Assembly: GCA_036272935.1 (NCBI GenBank)
Contig: DATAXP010000169.1
Coordinates: 1-42,062, forward strand
DNA length: 42,062 nt
Origin: DATAXP01 sp036272935
Lineage (GTDB): Bacteria > Planctomycetota > Planctomycetia > Pirellulales > PNKZ01
Direction of reading: 5' to 3'
Shown: positions 8,641-17,578 of the stretch, one piece after another
How positions within the stretch are numbered: position 1 is the stretch's first letter
How the letters are laid out: each line of letters opens with the position of its first letter
Position numbers and translations under genes: made by a program
The notes under the pieces: generated by a model
The model's input: only the letters and a program-made list of their open reading frames with translations
Told to the model about the DNA's origin: nothing
Database searches by the model: none

Positions 8641-11094
8641 ATGGCATCGACCTTTCACGTTTTCCGCAAGAACCAGCGACTATTGATGGCCGTCTTCGGC
8701 GTGCTGCTGATGATCGCCTTTACGCTGAGTAGCGTGCCAGCGTTCTTGGCCGATCGCGCGTCGCCGCAGAATCCGCTGATTGCCACCACGCGGTTTGGCA
8801 ACATCCATGCCTACGACGTCGCCGAGATGCTCGAGCAGCGGAACATCGTGAAGCAGTTTTTGTTTCAGATCATGATCCAGGCGCGGATGCTCGACTGGAT
8901 CGACAACATGCAGCGCCAATTCGGGCAAGACCTGCAAAAGCTGCTCAGTCCCCAGACGTTGCAAGGCATCCAGGCCCGCTTGGGCAACGACCTGCAATTC
9001 GAACTGTCGCAGACCATCGGACCGTCGACGGAACGCTCCGTGGTCGAAACTCGCTTGCAGGCGCAGCTCGGCGAGCGCGAAGGGGTTGTCATCAGCGACG
9101 ACGCCATCACGGAATACATCCGTTTGCAGTCGGGCGACCGTGTATCGGGCGAACAGATGAAAGCGGCCATGGCACAACTGCCGACCCGTTCGCGGCAGCG
9201 TGTTTCCAAGGCGCGCCTGTACGAAGCCTTGCGTACCGAGTTGGCTGCCGCGAAGTATCGGCAGTTCTTCCTGCTAGGCATGCAAATGACCCCGGCCGAG
9301 CGCTGGGAGTACTACGCTCGGCTCAAGCGGCGGGCCAGTGCCGAGATCGTGCCGCTGGCCGCCTCGGAGATGTTGTCGCAGGTGAAGGAACCCAGCGAGC
9401 GCGAGCTGGTCGCGTTCTTCGACGAACACAAGCAAGAGGAGGCGGTACCTGGATCGCCGAAGCCGGGATTCAAGGTGCCTCACAAGGCGGCATTCGAATA
9501 TCTGCGTGCCGACTACGAGAAGTTCTACGACGAAGCGGTGATCAGCGACAAAGAGCTCGAAGAGGAATACGAAAAACACAAGGACGAAAAATACCGCTAC
9601 TCGTCGCTGGCCAGCGAACCCGAGACAGACGAGGAAACCAAGCCCGAGGAGCCGGCAACGAAGGACGAGAAACCAGCCGCCGGCGACAAGAACCAAGCCG
9701 AGACCAAGCAATCCGAGCCGGCAGGCAAAGAGAAGCCGAGCGACGAGCCGTCGAGCAAGAAGGAGCCGGAAAAGCAATCCAACGACACTAGTTCAGATTC
9801 GGATAACGACGAGTTCGTCGATCGCGATCCGGCGAAGGACGATCAACCGCCGGCTACTCAAGACGCGGCGGCAACTGAGCCAGTGAAAAAGGAGGAGCCG
9901 GCAAAGACAGACGAACCGCCCAAGAAGTCCGAGCCGACGCCTACGCACGCTGGACCCCCCTCAGATATGCCGTTCAGTTACCAACCTCCCGGCGAGCAGT
10001 CTCCTACCGCCGATAAGCAGGCGCTCGATCTCAAGGCTCCCGAGAACGCGCCGACCACGCCGGCAGCGCCGAAGATTTCGACCGCGCCGATGCTGCTTGA
10101 TCGCTTTGCCCTGCCGCAGGAGATCACCGGCGGCAAATCGCCGACGCATGCCCCGTTGTGGCAGGTTCGCGAGCGGATTCGCAAAGAGCTGGCCGGGGCG
10201 CGTGCGGTAGCCAAGATCGATGCCGTGTTGCAGAAGCTGCAAACTGAGATGCGGCAGTACACTCGCCGCCGCGCCGATGCCGAGTTCCGCAGCGAGCCGC
10301 TGCCGTCGCCGTTGGATCTGGCGACGCTGGCCAAGGAAGGCGGCCCAGGAATCACGAACGGCTCGATGAAGCTTACCTCGGCCTACGAGTTGGGCCAGGA
10401 CCCTGGGCTTGGTGAGACCACGGTCGGCGGCGATTCAATCACCGACTTTGCCTACGGCGGACTGAAACTCTACACCTCGGTGCAGGCCCAGGACTCGGCC
10501 GGCGACCGCTATTTGTTTTGGAAGACCGACGATGTGCCGGCACATGTTCCCGAGTTGGCCGAGGTCCGCGGCGATGTCGATCGCGCCTGGAAGATGATCC
10601 AGGCCCGTGAGCTGGTCCGCGGCAAGGCCGACGAGTTGGCGGCCAAGGCCCGCGCCGCTGCGAAACCGTTGAAAGAGACGCTCGGCAGTCAGGGCTACAC
10701 CGTCACCGAAACCGAGCCGTTCTCGTGGCTCTTGACCAGCAGTGCCGGCGACTTCAACGCCAGCCCGACCTCGCAGATCGGCGAGGTGCAAGGGGTCGTC
10801 GACCCCGGGCCCGATTTCATGCGGGCCGTGTTCTCGCTTGGCGTCGGCGACGTGGGTGTGGCGATGAACAATCCCGAAACGGTGGCGTACATCGTGCGGC
10901 TCACCAGCCTCGAGCCAGCGGAGTCGGTGCTGCGCGACACGTTCTTCGCCGATAAGGGTGGCACGCCGCAGCAAGTGAGCCAGGCGTCGCGATTGGATCA
11001 GCGCAAGATCGTTGACGCGTGGCGCGAAAAGTTCATCGCCGACGCGCGGCTGGTTTGGGTCCAGCCGCCGAACGACGACGTTGCCGCCGAGTAA
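8641..11094 (+). CDS. Membrane-anchored SurA/PpiD-like periplasmic folding factor
   Basis: The 817-residue product starts at the ATG at 8641. It opens with a short cytoplasmic FHVFRKNQR followed by one membrane helix (about 13-33). The rest should lie outside the cytoplasmic membrane. Residues about 50-240 look like the helical SurA/PpiD N-terminal chaperone region, with helices such as FGQDLQKLLSPQTLQGIQ. A recognisable parvulin isomerase domain is not obvious. Residues about 307-480 are an acidic Lys/Glu/Pro-rich low-complexity linker. The C-terminal third is again globular. Planctomycetes are known to carry large proteins of this kind annotated as peptidyl-prolyl isomerases. I am confident of the topology but not of catalytic activity. 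Confidence 0.7.
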   Translation: MASTFHVFRKNQRLLMAVFGVLLMIAFTLSSVPAFLADRASPQNPLIATTRFGNIHAYDVAEMLEQRNIVKQFLFQIMIQARMLDWIDNMQRQFGQDLQKLLSPQTLQGIQARLGNDLQFELSQTIGPSTERSVVETRLQAQLGEREGVVISDDAITEYIRLQSGDRVSGEQMKAAMAQLPTRSRQRVSKARLYEALRTELAAAKYRQFFLLGMQMTPAERWEYYARLKRRASAEIVPLAASEMLSQVKEPSERELVAFFDEHKQEEAVPGSPKPGFKVPHKAAFEYLRADYEKFYDEAVISDKELEEEYEKHKDEKYRYSSLASEPETDEETKPEEPATKDEKPAAGDKNQAETKQSEPAGKEKPSDEPSSKKEPEKQSNDTSSDSDNDEFVDRDPAKDDQPPATQDAAATEPVKKEEPAKTDEPPKKSEPTPTHAGPPSDMPFSYQPPGEQSPTADKQALDLKAPENAPTTPAAPKISTAPMLLDRFALPQEITGGKSPTHAPLWQVRERIRKELAGARAVAKIDAVLQKLQTEMRQYTRRRADAEFRSEPLPSPLDLATLAKEGGPGITNGSMKLTSAYELGQDPGLGETTVGGDSITDFAYGGLKLYTSVQAQDSAGDRYLFWKTDDVPAHVPELAEVRGDVDRAWKMIQARELVRGKADELAAKARAAAKPLKETLGSQGYTVTETEPFSWLLTSSAGDFNASPTSQIGEVQGVVDPGPDFMRAVFSLGVGDVGVAMNNPETVAYIVRLTSLEPAESVLRDTFFADKGGTPQQVSQASRLDQRKIVDAWREKFIADARLVWVQPPNDDVAAE

Positions 11095-11116
11095 CGCACA
11101 AGCGCCCGCCCGTTAG

Positions 11117-11135
11117 CCCCGGCGAGTTGCCGGGG
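11117..11135. repeat. GC-rich hairpin after the SurA/PpiD-like gene
   Basis: CCCCGGC (11117-11123) and GCCGGGG (11129-11135) form a perfect 7-bp stem with loop GAGTT, 22 bases after the stop codon. It lacks a T-run. The flanking CGTTAGCCCCGG is of the kind often repeated between planctomycete genes, so it may be a dispersed repeat used as a transcript end. Confidence 0.5.
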
Positions 11136-11361
11136 GTTCGCCCTGGCCTACTTTCGCGCTCGACAATTGGCCGCGGTCTTGATGAAATGTGCTCCTAGTC
11201 GATGGCGGCCGGGAGAGGTTGAAGGACAGCCATAGAAGTCCGTCGAGGCGAGAAGTGCGGCGTCGGTGGCTCGGTTCTTAGCCGCTAGGACGTCGTGACC
11301 AATTCGGCATGGGGCCGTGAGCTTCGACAACCGCTCCGTCGGTCGTTGCGGAGGAGACAAG

Positions 11362-11420
11362 GGACTGGAGGCTTGAGGCTCGGATCCAGCCTCACGTCTC
11401 CAGCCTCCAACCTCCCTCCG
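11362..11420. repeat. Inverted repeat of degenerate GGAGGCT units
   Basis: GGAGGCTTGAGGCT (11367-11380) is mirrored by AGCCTC and CCAGCCTCC (11388-11408) about a central CGGATCC. Each arm consists of short imperfect GGAGGCT/GAGGCT units. The style matches the purine-rich repeats that border the four-helix-bundle genes at 40319-42062, but no gene lies between the arms. Confidence 0.55.
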
Positions 11421-11571
11421 CAGTGGCCGAACAGTATTTCGCTTCTGGCAGGGCGTTGCCGCCAACATCGAGCGTTCCGGAGGACCGTGCGTGATCAATC
11501 GGCGATCGGCGGATGACGAAACGGTTGATGCGGACCTCCTTCGACGAGGACGTCATCCCAGGACCAGGCGC

Positions 11572-11591
11572 GGTTTCCCCTCGGGGAAACC
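11572..11591. repeat. Perfect 9-bp palindrome
   Basis: GGTTTCCCC (11572-11580) and GGGGAAACC (11583-11591) are separated by only two bases. It lies in gene-free DNA, and no function can be assigned. Confidence 0.5.
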
Positions 11592-11770
11592 AACGGCTAT
11601 CGAGGTGGTTGTCGCCTCACGGTCGTCTGCCAGTGGCCGAGGCATTTTTTAACACCCCACAAGAACGTCTCGGCCACACAAGCGGGCCCGGAGTCCAAAC
11701 AGACGTTCGTAACCAGCGAGCCGCAGCGCGGCGATTTGTGCCGCGCTGCGCGCTCGTTTTTGAGTTATTT

Positions 11771-11833
11771 CCTTTGTGTTCTTCGTGCCTTCGTGTTTCA
11801 AGAAAAACCACCAAGTCACGAAGGACACGAAGA
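11771..11833. repeat. CACGAAG-type inverted repeat at a convergent junction
   Basis: CTTCGTGCCTTCGTG (11781-11795) is mirrored by CACGAAGGACACGAAG (11818-11833). The arms are built from short imperfect CACGAAG units. It lies 75 bases from the stop codon of the ROK kinase gene and may act as a transcript end for one or both convergent genes. Confidence 0.6.
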
Positions 11834-11907
11834 TGCAGGGGAGCCCCCGCGACTTGGGACTAGGACACGTTCTGGGACGAACTGACGTGACTCATCGACG
11901 AGTGTTG

Positions 11908-12840
11908 TTATTTGGCCGCCGCACATTGCGCCAGGGCGATCGCGCCGCACACTCCGGCGTCGTCGGCAAGTTGCGGCGGGACGATGTAATCGTTGATCCC
12001 GGCTTCGTCGAGCGCCGGCGCCACCACGTAGCCGTTGAGCACCGCTCGGGTCTTTTGGCGCACGGCATCGAAGAACTTCGCTTCGCCCAGCCGGCCTCCT
12101 TTGCGCACGCTCCCGCCCAAAATCACGCGCTCCGGCGAGAGCGCGCAGACGATATTGGCAATCGCGGCGGCGATGTAATCGGTTTCGTACCGCCAGGCAG
12201 GATCGTCGGGCGGAATGTCCTGGGCCGACATGCGCGCACGCGCCTGCATTGCGACGCCCGAGCACAACCCCTCCCAGCAATCGCCGTGGTACGGACACAC
12301 GCCCGGAAACGTATCGCCGGCGACGCGCGGCAACCGCAGGTGCCCCATCTCCGGATGCACCAGGCCGTGCAACAACCGGCCGCGCGCCATGCCTCCGGCG
12401 CCGATGCCGGTGCCGATCGTGATATAGATGAAATCGTCGAACCCCGCGGCCGCTCCCCAAAAGTGCTCGCCCAGCGCCGCGCCGTTCACATCGGTATCGA
12501 AGCCGATCGCCGCGCCGGGAAACGCGCGCCGGAACGTGCCGACGACCTCGGTGTTCCGCCACGGGAGTTTGGGCGTCGAAGTGATGAACCCGTAGGTCGG
12601 CGACTTGGGATGCAAATCGACCGGGCCGAACGTCGCGATGCCAATCGCCTCGAGCCGGCCATGCCGCGTCTGCTGTTCGCTCAGCCAGCCGACGACCGTT
12701 GCCAGCAGCCGGGGTGGATCGTCGCCGGTGGCGAATTCGGCCCGCGCCAGCAGCTCGCGTCCCGGTCCGGTTCCCACGGCGCACACCCACTTGGTGCCGC
12801 CTCCTTCGATGCCGCCAACGAGAACGTCGCTTCGACGCAT
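11908..12840 (-). CDS. ROK-family sugar kinase (fructokinase-like)
   Basis: The 310-residue product phosphorylates a hexose with ATP. The glycine-rich phosphate motif is GGIEGGGTKW (9-18), and the catalytic region is GFDTDVNGAALGE, with Asp117 the likely base. The ROK zinc site is clear: HPEMGH near 162-167, then CPYHGDCWEGLC (182-193), supplying the His and Cys ligands. The longer CPYHGDC form is the one seen in bacterial fructokinases, hence the suggested substrate. The ATG at 12840 is chosen over an upstream GTG (12888) because the family normally begins a few residues before GGIE. The gene is divergent from serine acetyltransferase and convergent with the gene ending at 11094. Confidence 0.9.
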   Translation of the reverse strand: MRRSDVLVGGIEGGGTKWVCAVGTGPGRELLARAEFATGDDPPRLLATVVGWLSEQQTRHGRLEAIGIATFGPVDLHPKSPTYGFITSTPKLPWRNTEVVGTFRRAFPGAAIGFDTDVNGAALGEHFWGAAAGFDDFIYITIGTGIGAGGMARGRLLHGLVHPEMGHLRLPRVAGDTFPGVCPYHGDCWEGLCSGVAMQARARMSAQDIPPDDPAWRYETDYIAAAIANIVCALSPERVILGGSVRKGGRLGEAKFFDAVRQKTRAVLNGYVVAPALDEAGINDYIVPPQLADDAGVCGAIALAQCAAAK

Positions 12841-13251
12841 AGACGCATTGTTCGTGGTGCTTATTTCGAGCGCCGCGATTGTAGCCACTTCGCCGCCCGA
12901 AGCGCGGAAAATGCCTCAACCCCGGCAAGTTGCCTTGCCGAAGAGACTTCCAGATAGCTTGATTGCGCCAGTTCTCGCGCCTATGATGGCCGGGACAGGT
13001 AGGTTCGGTTTCTTGAAAGCTCCGGGCACGGGTGGCCGCCGCTCGTCCATACCGCGATGGTACGTCTTGTGCGATACAACGTTCGCAGCCGTTTGGCTGC
13101 ATGCCGCTCGGCGCGGTGCTGTTGTTGTTCGGCCTAGTGCCGGACGCCAAGCGTTCTTCTTCCGCCTGGAGATTCGCCCGTGTCCGAGGTTTTCGTTTCA
13201 GGTTCTATTGCGCGCCGCCGGAGCATCCGTCGGCGCGGGAGTAGGCTGTCG
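12841..13251. other. Divergent spacer, ROK kinase / serine acetyltransferase
   Basis: 411 bases without a credible gene. The only structure noted is a short hairpin, GGCAAG-TTGC-CTTGCC (12924-12939). No convincing promoter boxes were found, although both genes must start transcription here. Confidence 0.4.
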
Positions 13252-14214
13252 ATGGCCACCGATTTTCGCCGCAAAGAACTGCTTCCCGAGCTAACCAAGC
13301 GGATCGTCGAAACGTACACCGAGATCGGTAGCATCAACCATCTCGGCCACTGTCCGCTGCCCAGTTACGACGCGGTGATCGAGATCGTCGAGGAGCTGAA
13401 GGAGATTCTCTACCCCGGCTACCGTCGCCGCGAGGGGTTGCACTTCGGGAACGTGATGTACCACGTCGGCGACCTGATCGACGGGCTGCACGACAAGCTC
13501 ACGCAGCAAATCGGCCGCGCCTTGCGGCACGATGCCCGCATCTCCACGTCGCCGTGCGATCCTGAAATCGATTACGAGGCGCTCGGCCAGGCGAAAGCGA
13601 TCCAGTTCCTCGAACAGATTCCCGAGCTGCGGCACATGCTCGCGCTCGACGTGCAAGCCGCCTACGAAGGCGACCCCGCGGTCCGCCACACCGACGAGAT
13701 TGTGTTCTGCTACCCGGGACTCGAAGCGGTGACGGTTTATCGGCTGGCCCATCTGCTGTGGGACCTGGAGGTGCCGCTCATCCCGCGCATGATGACCGAG
13801 TGGGCACACGGCAAAACCGGCGTCGACATCCATCCGGGAGCGCAGATCGGCCGGCATTTCTTCATCGACCACGGCACCGGCGTGGTGATCGGCGAAACGT
13901 GCGAGATCGGTGAGCACGTGAAGCTGTACCAGGGCGTCACGCTCGGCGCGTTGAGCTTCGCGCTCGACGCCGACGGCAACCTGGTCCGCGGCCTGAAGCG
14001 CCATCCAACGCTCGAAGACCGCGTGGTGATCTACGCCAACGCCACGATTCTCGGCGGGGCGACGATCGTCGGCCACGACTCGGTGATCGGCTCCAGCGTG
14101 TGGCTCACCCGCAGCGTCGAGCCGCACTCGACCGTGGTGCTGGAGAAGCCAAAATTACGCATCCGCGCCGAGCCGCTGGAGGAAATGCACCAAGAGCTGG
14201 ATTACCAGATCTGA
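13252..14214 (+). CDS. cysE: Serine O-acetyltransferase
   Basis: This 320-residue enzyme makes O-acetylserine from serine and acetyl-CoA, the first step of cysteine synthesis. The N-terminal half is the helical SATase domain. The left-handed beta-helix of hexapeptide repeats follows: TGVDIHPGAQIGRHFFIDHG (His-Asp-His type catalytic region), GVVIGETCEIGEHVKLYQGV, TLGAL, then RHPTLEDRVVIYANATILG. The ATG at 13252 is preceded by GGAGTAGG; an upstream in-frame GTG (13180) adds an Arg-rich stretch unlike the family. The longer N-terminus relative to E. coli CysE is typical of the EpsP/plant-like group. No cysK lies nearby. Confidence 0.92.
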   Translation: MATDFRRKELLPELTKRIVETYTEIGSINHLGHCPLPSYDAVIEIVEELKEILYPGYRRREGLHFGNVMYHVGDLIDGLHDKLTQQIGRALRHDARISTSPCDPEIDYEALGQAKAIQFLEQIPELRHMLALDVQAAYEGDPAVRHTDEIVFCYPGLEAVTVYRLAHLLWDLEVPLIPRMMTEWAHGKTGVDIHPGAQIGRHFFIDHGTGVVIGETCEIGEHVKLYQGVTLGALSFALDADGNLVRGLKRHPTLEDRVVIYANATILGGATIVGHDSVIGSSVWLTRSVEPHSTVVLEKPKLRIRAEPLEEMHQELDYQI

Positions 14215-14218
14215 GAAA

Positions 14219-14318
14219 AACCACAGAGGCACCGAGACACAGAGACACAGAGAAGAAGGGCAGAGAGAGCAGCGGCCCCGAACAATCCCATCCGCGCGTC
14301 CTCTGTGCCTCTGTGGTT
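14219..14318. repeat. CACAGAG-type inverted repeat, copy 1
   Basis: AACCACAGAGGCACCGAG (14219-14236) and CTCTGTGCCTCTGTGGTT (14301-14318) pair with one mismatch. The space between includes further CACAGAG units. The element fills the whole junction between the convergent cysE and atpC genes. Its right arm shares the stretch GGCACAGAGGACGCGCGGA, inverted, with the copy at 25591-25675, so the two are one dispersed family. Confidence 0.8.
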
Positions 14319-14325
14319 ATTCTGC

Positions 14326-14778
14326 CTATCGGGTCCGGCGGGCGGCGCGCAGTTGTGCTCGGGCTTGCAGTTCCAGGCGATCGCGGATCGCCATCAGCTC
14401 AGGCGTGTTCGACGGGCGCTTGCGGGCCGCCGAAAGATGCTCCGCCGCTACGTGCATGTCGAGCGCAGTGACCGGCAGCGCGCGGTTGGTGAGCACCGAC
14501 ACCTGGTTGTCGACCACCTGCACGAACCCGCCGTCGACATACAGCCGCTCGGTGGCGTTGCCGTTCTTGAGCCGCATCTCGCCGTAGCCCAAGCGGCCGA
14601 TCATGGCGCTGTGCCCCGGCGCGATGCCGATCTCACCATCGAACAACGGCAAGGCGACAAAATCACTGGTCGTCTCGCTCACGGTTGTCTCAGGCGTGAC
14701 GACGACGCAGCGTAGGCGCCCACCGTGGGCGCTGGTCAGCGCGCCGTGGGCTGTCGTGCTCGCGGGATTGGCTTCCAC
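14326..14778 (-). CDS. atpC: F-type ATP synthase epsilon subunit
   Basis: This 150-residue central-stalk subunit couples rotation to catalysis and can inhibit the enzyme. It starts with GTG at 14778, which overlaps the TAG stop of atpD by one base (TAGTG), so translation is probably coupled. The beta-sandwich is recognisable in RCVVVTPETTVSE, LPLFDGEIGIAPGHSAMIGRLG and LYVDGGFVQVVDNQVSVLT. A shortened helical C-terminal region with several Arg residues follows. It is the last gene of the operon, with a CACAGAG inverted repeat immediately beyond. Confidence 0.93.
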   Translation of the reverse strand: MEANPASTTAHGALTSAHGGRLRCVVVTPETTVSETTSDFVALPLFDGEIGIAPGHSAMIGRLGYGEMRLKNGNATERLYVDGGFVQVVDNQVSVLTNRALPVTALDMHVAAEHLSAARKRPSNTPELMAIRDRLELQARAQLRAARRTR

Positions 14779-16253
14779 TACTTCTTCTCTTTCTTGGCCT
14801 GCTCTTCGGCCTGCTCGATCGGCCCGACGTACATGAACGCACTCTCGGGCAGGTGGTCCCACTTGCCGTCGGCAATTTCCTCGAAGCTGCGGATCGTTTC
14901 CGACAGCGGCGTGATCTCGCCCTTCTTGCCGGTGAACACCTCGGCCACCAAAAACGGCTGCGACAGGAACCGTTCCATGCGGCGGGCACGGTGCACCACC
15001 AGCTTGTCTTGTTCGCTCAGTTCGTCGACGCCGAGGATGGCGATGATGTCTTGCAGTTCGCGGTAGCGCTGCAAGGTGCGCTGCACCCGGCGAGCGATGG
15101 CGTAGTGCCGGTCACCGACGTACTGTGCATCGAGAATGCGGCTCGACGAGGCCAACGGATCAACTGCCGGATAGATGCCTTTTTCGGAGATCGAACGCTC
15201 GAGGTACAAGAACGCGTCGAGCTGGCCGAATGCGGCGGCGGGCGCCGGGTCGGTCGGATCGTCGGCCGGCACGTACACCGCTTGCACGCTGGTGATGGCC
15301 CCTTTGCTGGTCGAGGCGATTCGTTCTTGCAGCGCACCCATTTCGGTCGCCAACGTCGGCTGATAACCGACGGCGCTAGGCATACGACCGAGCAACGCGC
15401 TTACCTCGCTGCCCGCTTGCGAGAAGCGGAAGATGTTGTCGACGAACAGCAGCGTGTCGGCGCCGGTCGTATCGCGGAAGTACTCAGCCATTGTCAGCGC
15501 CGACAGGGCCACGCGCAACCGCGCGCCGGGGGGCTCGTTCATCTGGCCGAACACCATCGTCGTCTGCTCGATGACTTTGCGGCCGGTCTGCCCAATCTCG
15601 GCCTCCTGCATTTCCATCCACAGGTCGGTCCCTTCGCGCGTGCGCTCGCCGACACCCGCAAACACCGACGAACCGCCGTGGGCACTGGCCACGCGGGCGA
15701 TCAACTCTTGCAGGATGACGGTCTTGCCGAGACCCGCACCACCGAACAGGCCGGCCTTGCCGCCGCGGACGAACGGGGTGAGCAGATCGATGACCTTGAT
15801 GCCGGTTTCGAACAGCTCGGTCTTGGTCGACAAGTCGGTGATCGCCGGGGCATCGCGATGGATCGGCCGGTATTCTTCGGCATTGACCGGCCCGCGCTCG
15901 TCGATCGGCTCGCCGAGCAGGTTGAACACACGGCCCAGCGTGGCCTTGCCGACCGGCACCGTCACCGGGGCGCCGGTGTCGATGCAGTCCTGGCCGCGCA
16001 CCAGGCCGTCGGTCCCGCCGAGCGCGACGCAGCGCACACGTCCGCCCCCCAGGTGCTGCTGCACCTCGCCGACAAGGTTCACCTTGATACCCTTGTTCTC
16101 GGACGTGATCTTGACGGCGTTATAGATTCTCGGCAGTTGGTGCTCGGGGAACTCGACGTCGAACGTCGAGCCGATGATCTGCGTCACGTGCCCGACGCCG
16201 GGAGTCGACGCCTTGTTGGAATGTTCGCTCGGGGCGCTTACGGTCGTTGCCAT
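14778..16253 (-). CDS. atpD: F-type ATP synthase beta subunit
   Basis: This catalytic subunit has 491 residues from the ATG at 16253, preceded by AAGGAT; the open frame upstream belongs to atpG in another frame. Visible motifs are the P-loop GGAGLGKTV, the catalytic Glu in GVGERTREG, the DELSEED-equivalent DELSEQD, and the family signature region PSAVGYQPTLATEMG. The N-terminal extension before VTQIIGSTFDVEFPEHQLP is rich in Ser/Thr/Ala. It lies eight bases after atpG and overlaps the start codon of atpC. Confidence 0.97.
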   Translation of the reverse strand: MATTVSAPSEHSNKASTPGVGHVTQIIGSTFDVEFPEHQLPRIYNAVKITSENKGIKVNLVGEVQQHLGGGRVRCVALGGTDGLVRGQDCIDTGAPVTVPVGKATLGRVFNLLGEPIDERGPVNAEEYRPIHRDAPAITDLSTKTELFETGIKVIDLLTPFVRGGKAGLFGGAGLGKTVILQELIARVASAHGGSSVFAGVGERTREGTDLWMEMQEAEIGQTGRKVIEQTTMVFGQMNEPPGARLRVALSALTMAEYFRDTTGADTLLFVDNIFRFSQAGSEVSALLGRMPSAVGYQPTLATEMGALQERIASTSKGAITSVQAVYVPADDPTDPAPAAAFGQLDAFLYLERSISEKGIYPAVDPLASSSRILDAQYVGDRHYAIARRVQRTLQRYRELQDIIAILGVDELSEQDKLVVHRARRMERFLSQPFLVAEVFTGKKGEITPLSETIRSFEEIADGKWDHLPESAFMYVGPIEQAEEQAKKEKK

Positions 16254-16261
16254 GGTTTCAA

Positions 16262-17158
16262 TTATCCTTTCAGTGCTTCCACGCCGCCAAGGACTTCCAT
16301 GATCTCGCCGGTGATCTGACTTTGCCGGGCGCGATTGTAGGTCATCGACAGTTGTTTGATGATCTTGTCGGCGTTCTCGGTGGCGGCTTTCATCGCCACC
16401 ATGCGGGCAATCTGCTCGCTGACGGCCGCGTCGAGAAAGCATTTGAACAGCCGCACCTTGAAGCTCGTCGGCACGACCTCTTCCAAGATGCTCTCGGCCG
16501 AGGGGAAAAACTCATACTGGCGGGCCGCTTGGGCCCCGGGCGCCTCGCCGGGCGCTAACGTACCAGCGCTGATCAGCGATCCCAGCGGCAGCAGAGTTTC
16601 GACCGTCGCCGCCTGGCGCGACATCGTCTCGAACCGCGTGTAGACCACGTCGAGCCGATCGAGCTTGCCGGTCACGAACTCTTCCAGGTACCGGTCAGCC
16701 AGCACCTCAACTTCTTCGTACGAGGGCTTGTCCTCGAAGTGCGTGAACGTGACGTCAGGAATCACTTCGCGGAAGCGGAAGGAGGCGATGCCGCGCTTGC
16801 CGGACACCTCAAGGCGGACGTTTGGCACGGTGATCTTTAGCTCGTTGAGCCGCGCCAGCCCGGCACGCTGCACGTTCGAATTGTATCCGCCGCACAGGCC
16901 GCGATTGCCCGTGAGCACCAGCAGCGTGACGTGCTTCACTTCCTCGCGCGGCTCGAGCAGCGGATGGCTGACGTCGAGCCCGGCCGAGGCCAGGTCGGCC
17001 ACCAGGGCAGTGATCCGCTTGGTGTACGCGGTGGCGGCATGGGCGCGGTCCATCGCCTTCTTGAACCGTGCGGTGGCAATGAGCTCCATGGTCCGCGTGA
17101 TCTTGCGGATGTTCTTGATGCTCTTGCGGCGTTTATCGAGGGCGCGGGCCTTGGCCAT
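16262..17158 (-). CDS. atpG: F-type ATP synthase gamma subunit
   Basis: The rotating central shaft, 298 residues. The N-terminal helix MAKARALDKRRKSIKNIRKI is typical. TGNRGLCGGYNSN is the conserved loop and the C-terminal helix has the family signature ITGEIMEVLGGVEAL. It lies nine bases after a DUF4870 gene that separates it from atpA, where the two genes are normally adjacent. Confidence 0.97.
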   Translation of the reverse strand: MAKARALDKRRKSIKNIRKITRTMELIATARFKKAMDRAHAATAYTKRITALVADLASAGLDVSHPLLEPREEVKHVTLLVLTGNRGLCGGYNSNVQRAGLARLNELKITVPNVRLEVSGKRGIASFRFREVIPDVTFTHFEDKPSYEEVEVLADRYLEEFVTGKLDRLDVVYTRFETMSRQAATVETLLPLGSLISAGTLAPGEAPGAQAARQYEFFPSAESILEEVVPTSFKVRLFKCFLDAAVSEQIARMVAMKAATENADKIIKQLSMTYNRARQSQITGEIMEVLGGVEALKG

Positions 17159-17167
17159 GTCGCGTGT

Positions 17168-17575
17168 CTACTTCAAGAAACGAATCGTAAGCGGATACTG
17201 AAACGGCATGCCGTTGCTGACCTTCAGCGATGCGATAACCACCAAGATGACATCGGCCACCGGGATAATCACGAGCAGCGGTAGGAACACCAGGCCGACG
17301 CACGTCGCCGCCATGACGGCCCCCAGCACCCAGGTGTAAAGCGACATCGAAATCTGGAAATTCAACGACTCCTTACCTTGCTCGTCGATGAACGGATGCT
17401 CCTCTCGCTTCAGCACCCACACGATCAGCGGTCCAGCAATGTTGGCGAGCGTCGGACCGAGGAACATGGCTAAGGCCGACAGGTGGCAGAGCATGGCCCA
17501 TTGCCGCACGTATTTGTCGGGCTCGGCAACAGGCGGCGGCGGGATTGCGTCGGTCGGTGGTATGGTGTCGCTCAT
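17168..17575 (-). CDS. DUF4870 membrane protein inserted in the ATP synthase operon
   Basis: The 135-residue product has a Pro-rich cytoplasmic N-terminus (DAIPPPPVAEPDKY). The DUF4870 pattern follows: RQWAMLCHLSALAMFLG, GPLIVWVLKREEHPFID, then EQGKESLNFQISMSLY and two more hydrophobic helices. Three to four membrane segments are predicted in all. The family is a small membrane protein of unknown role. It starts three bases after the atpA stop and ends nine bases before atpG, so it is co-transcribed and probably co-translated with the ATP synthase. Its position suggests a link with assembly or stoichiometry of the complex, but nothing in the sequence proves this. Confidence 0.88.
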   Translation of the reverse strand: MSDTIPPTDAIPPPPVAEPDKYVRQWAMLCHLSALAMFLGPTLANIAGPLIVWVLKREEHPFIDEQGKESLNFQISMSLYTWVLGAVMAATCVGLVFLPLLVIIPVADVILVVIASLKVSNGMPFQYPLTIRFLK

Positions 17576-17578
17576 ACG

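Larger units (their letters stand above)
11095..11907. other. Gene-free convergent spacer rich in inverted repeats
   Basis: No open frame here has a credible protein; those present are short, Arg/Pro-rich and overlap repeats. Four structured elements are listed separately: 11117-11135, 11362-11420, 11572-11591 and 11771-11833. The spacer is far longer than the other convergent junctions in the window. Confidence 0.6.

Noticed and set aside
11776..12957. Long plus-strand open frame of 393 codons
   Set aside because: It is the antisense of the ROK kinase, is Arg/His-rich with no family features, and starts inside a repeat.
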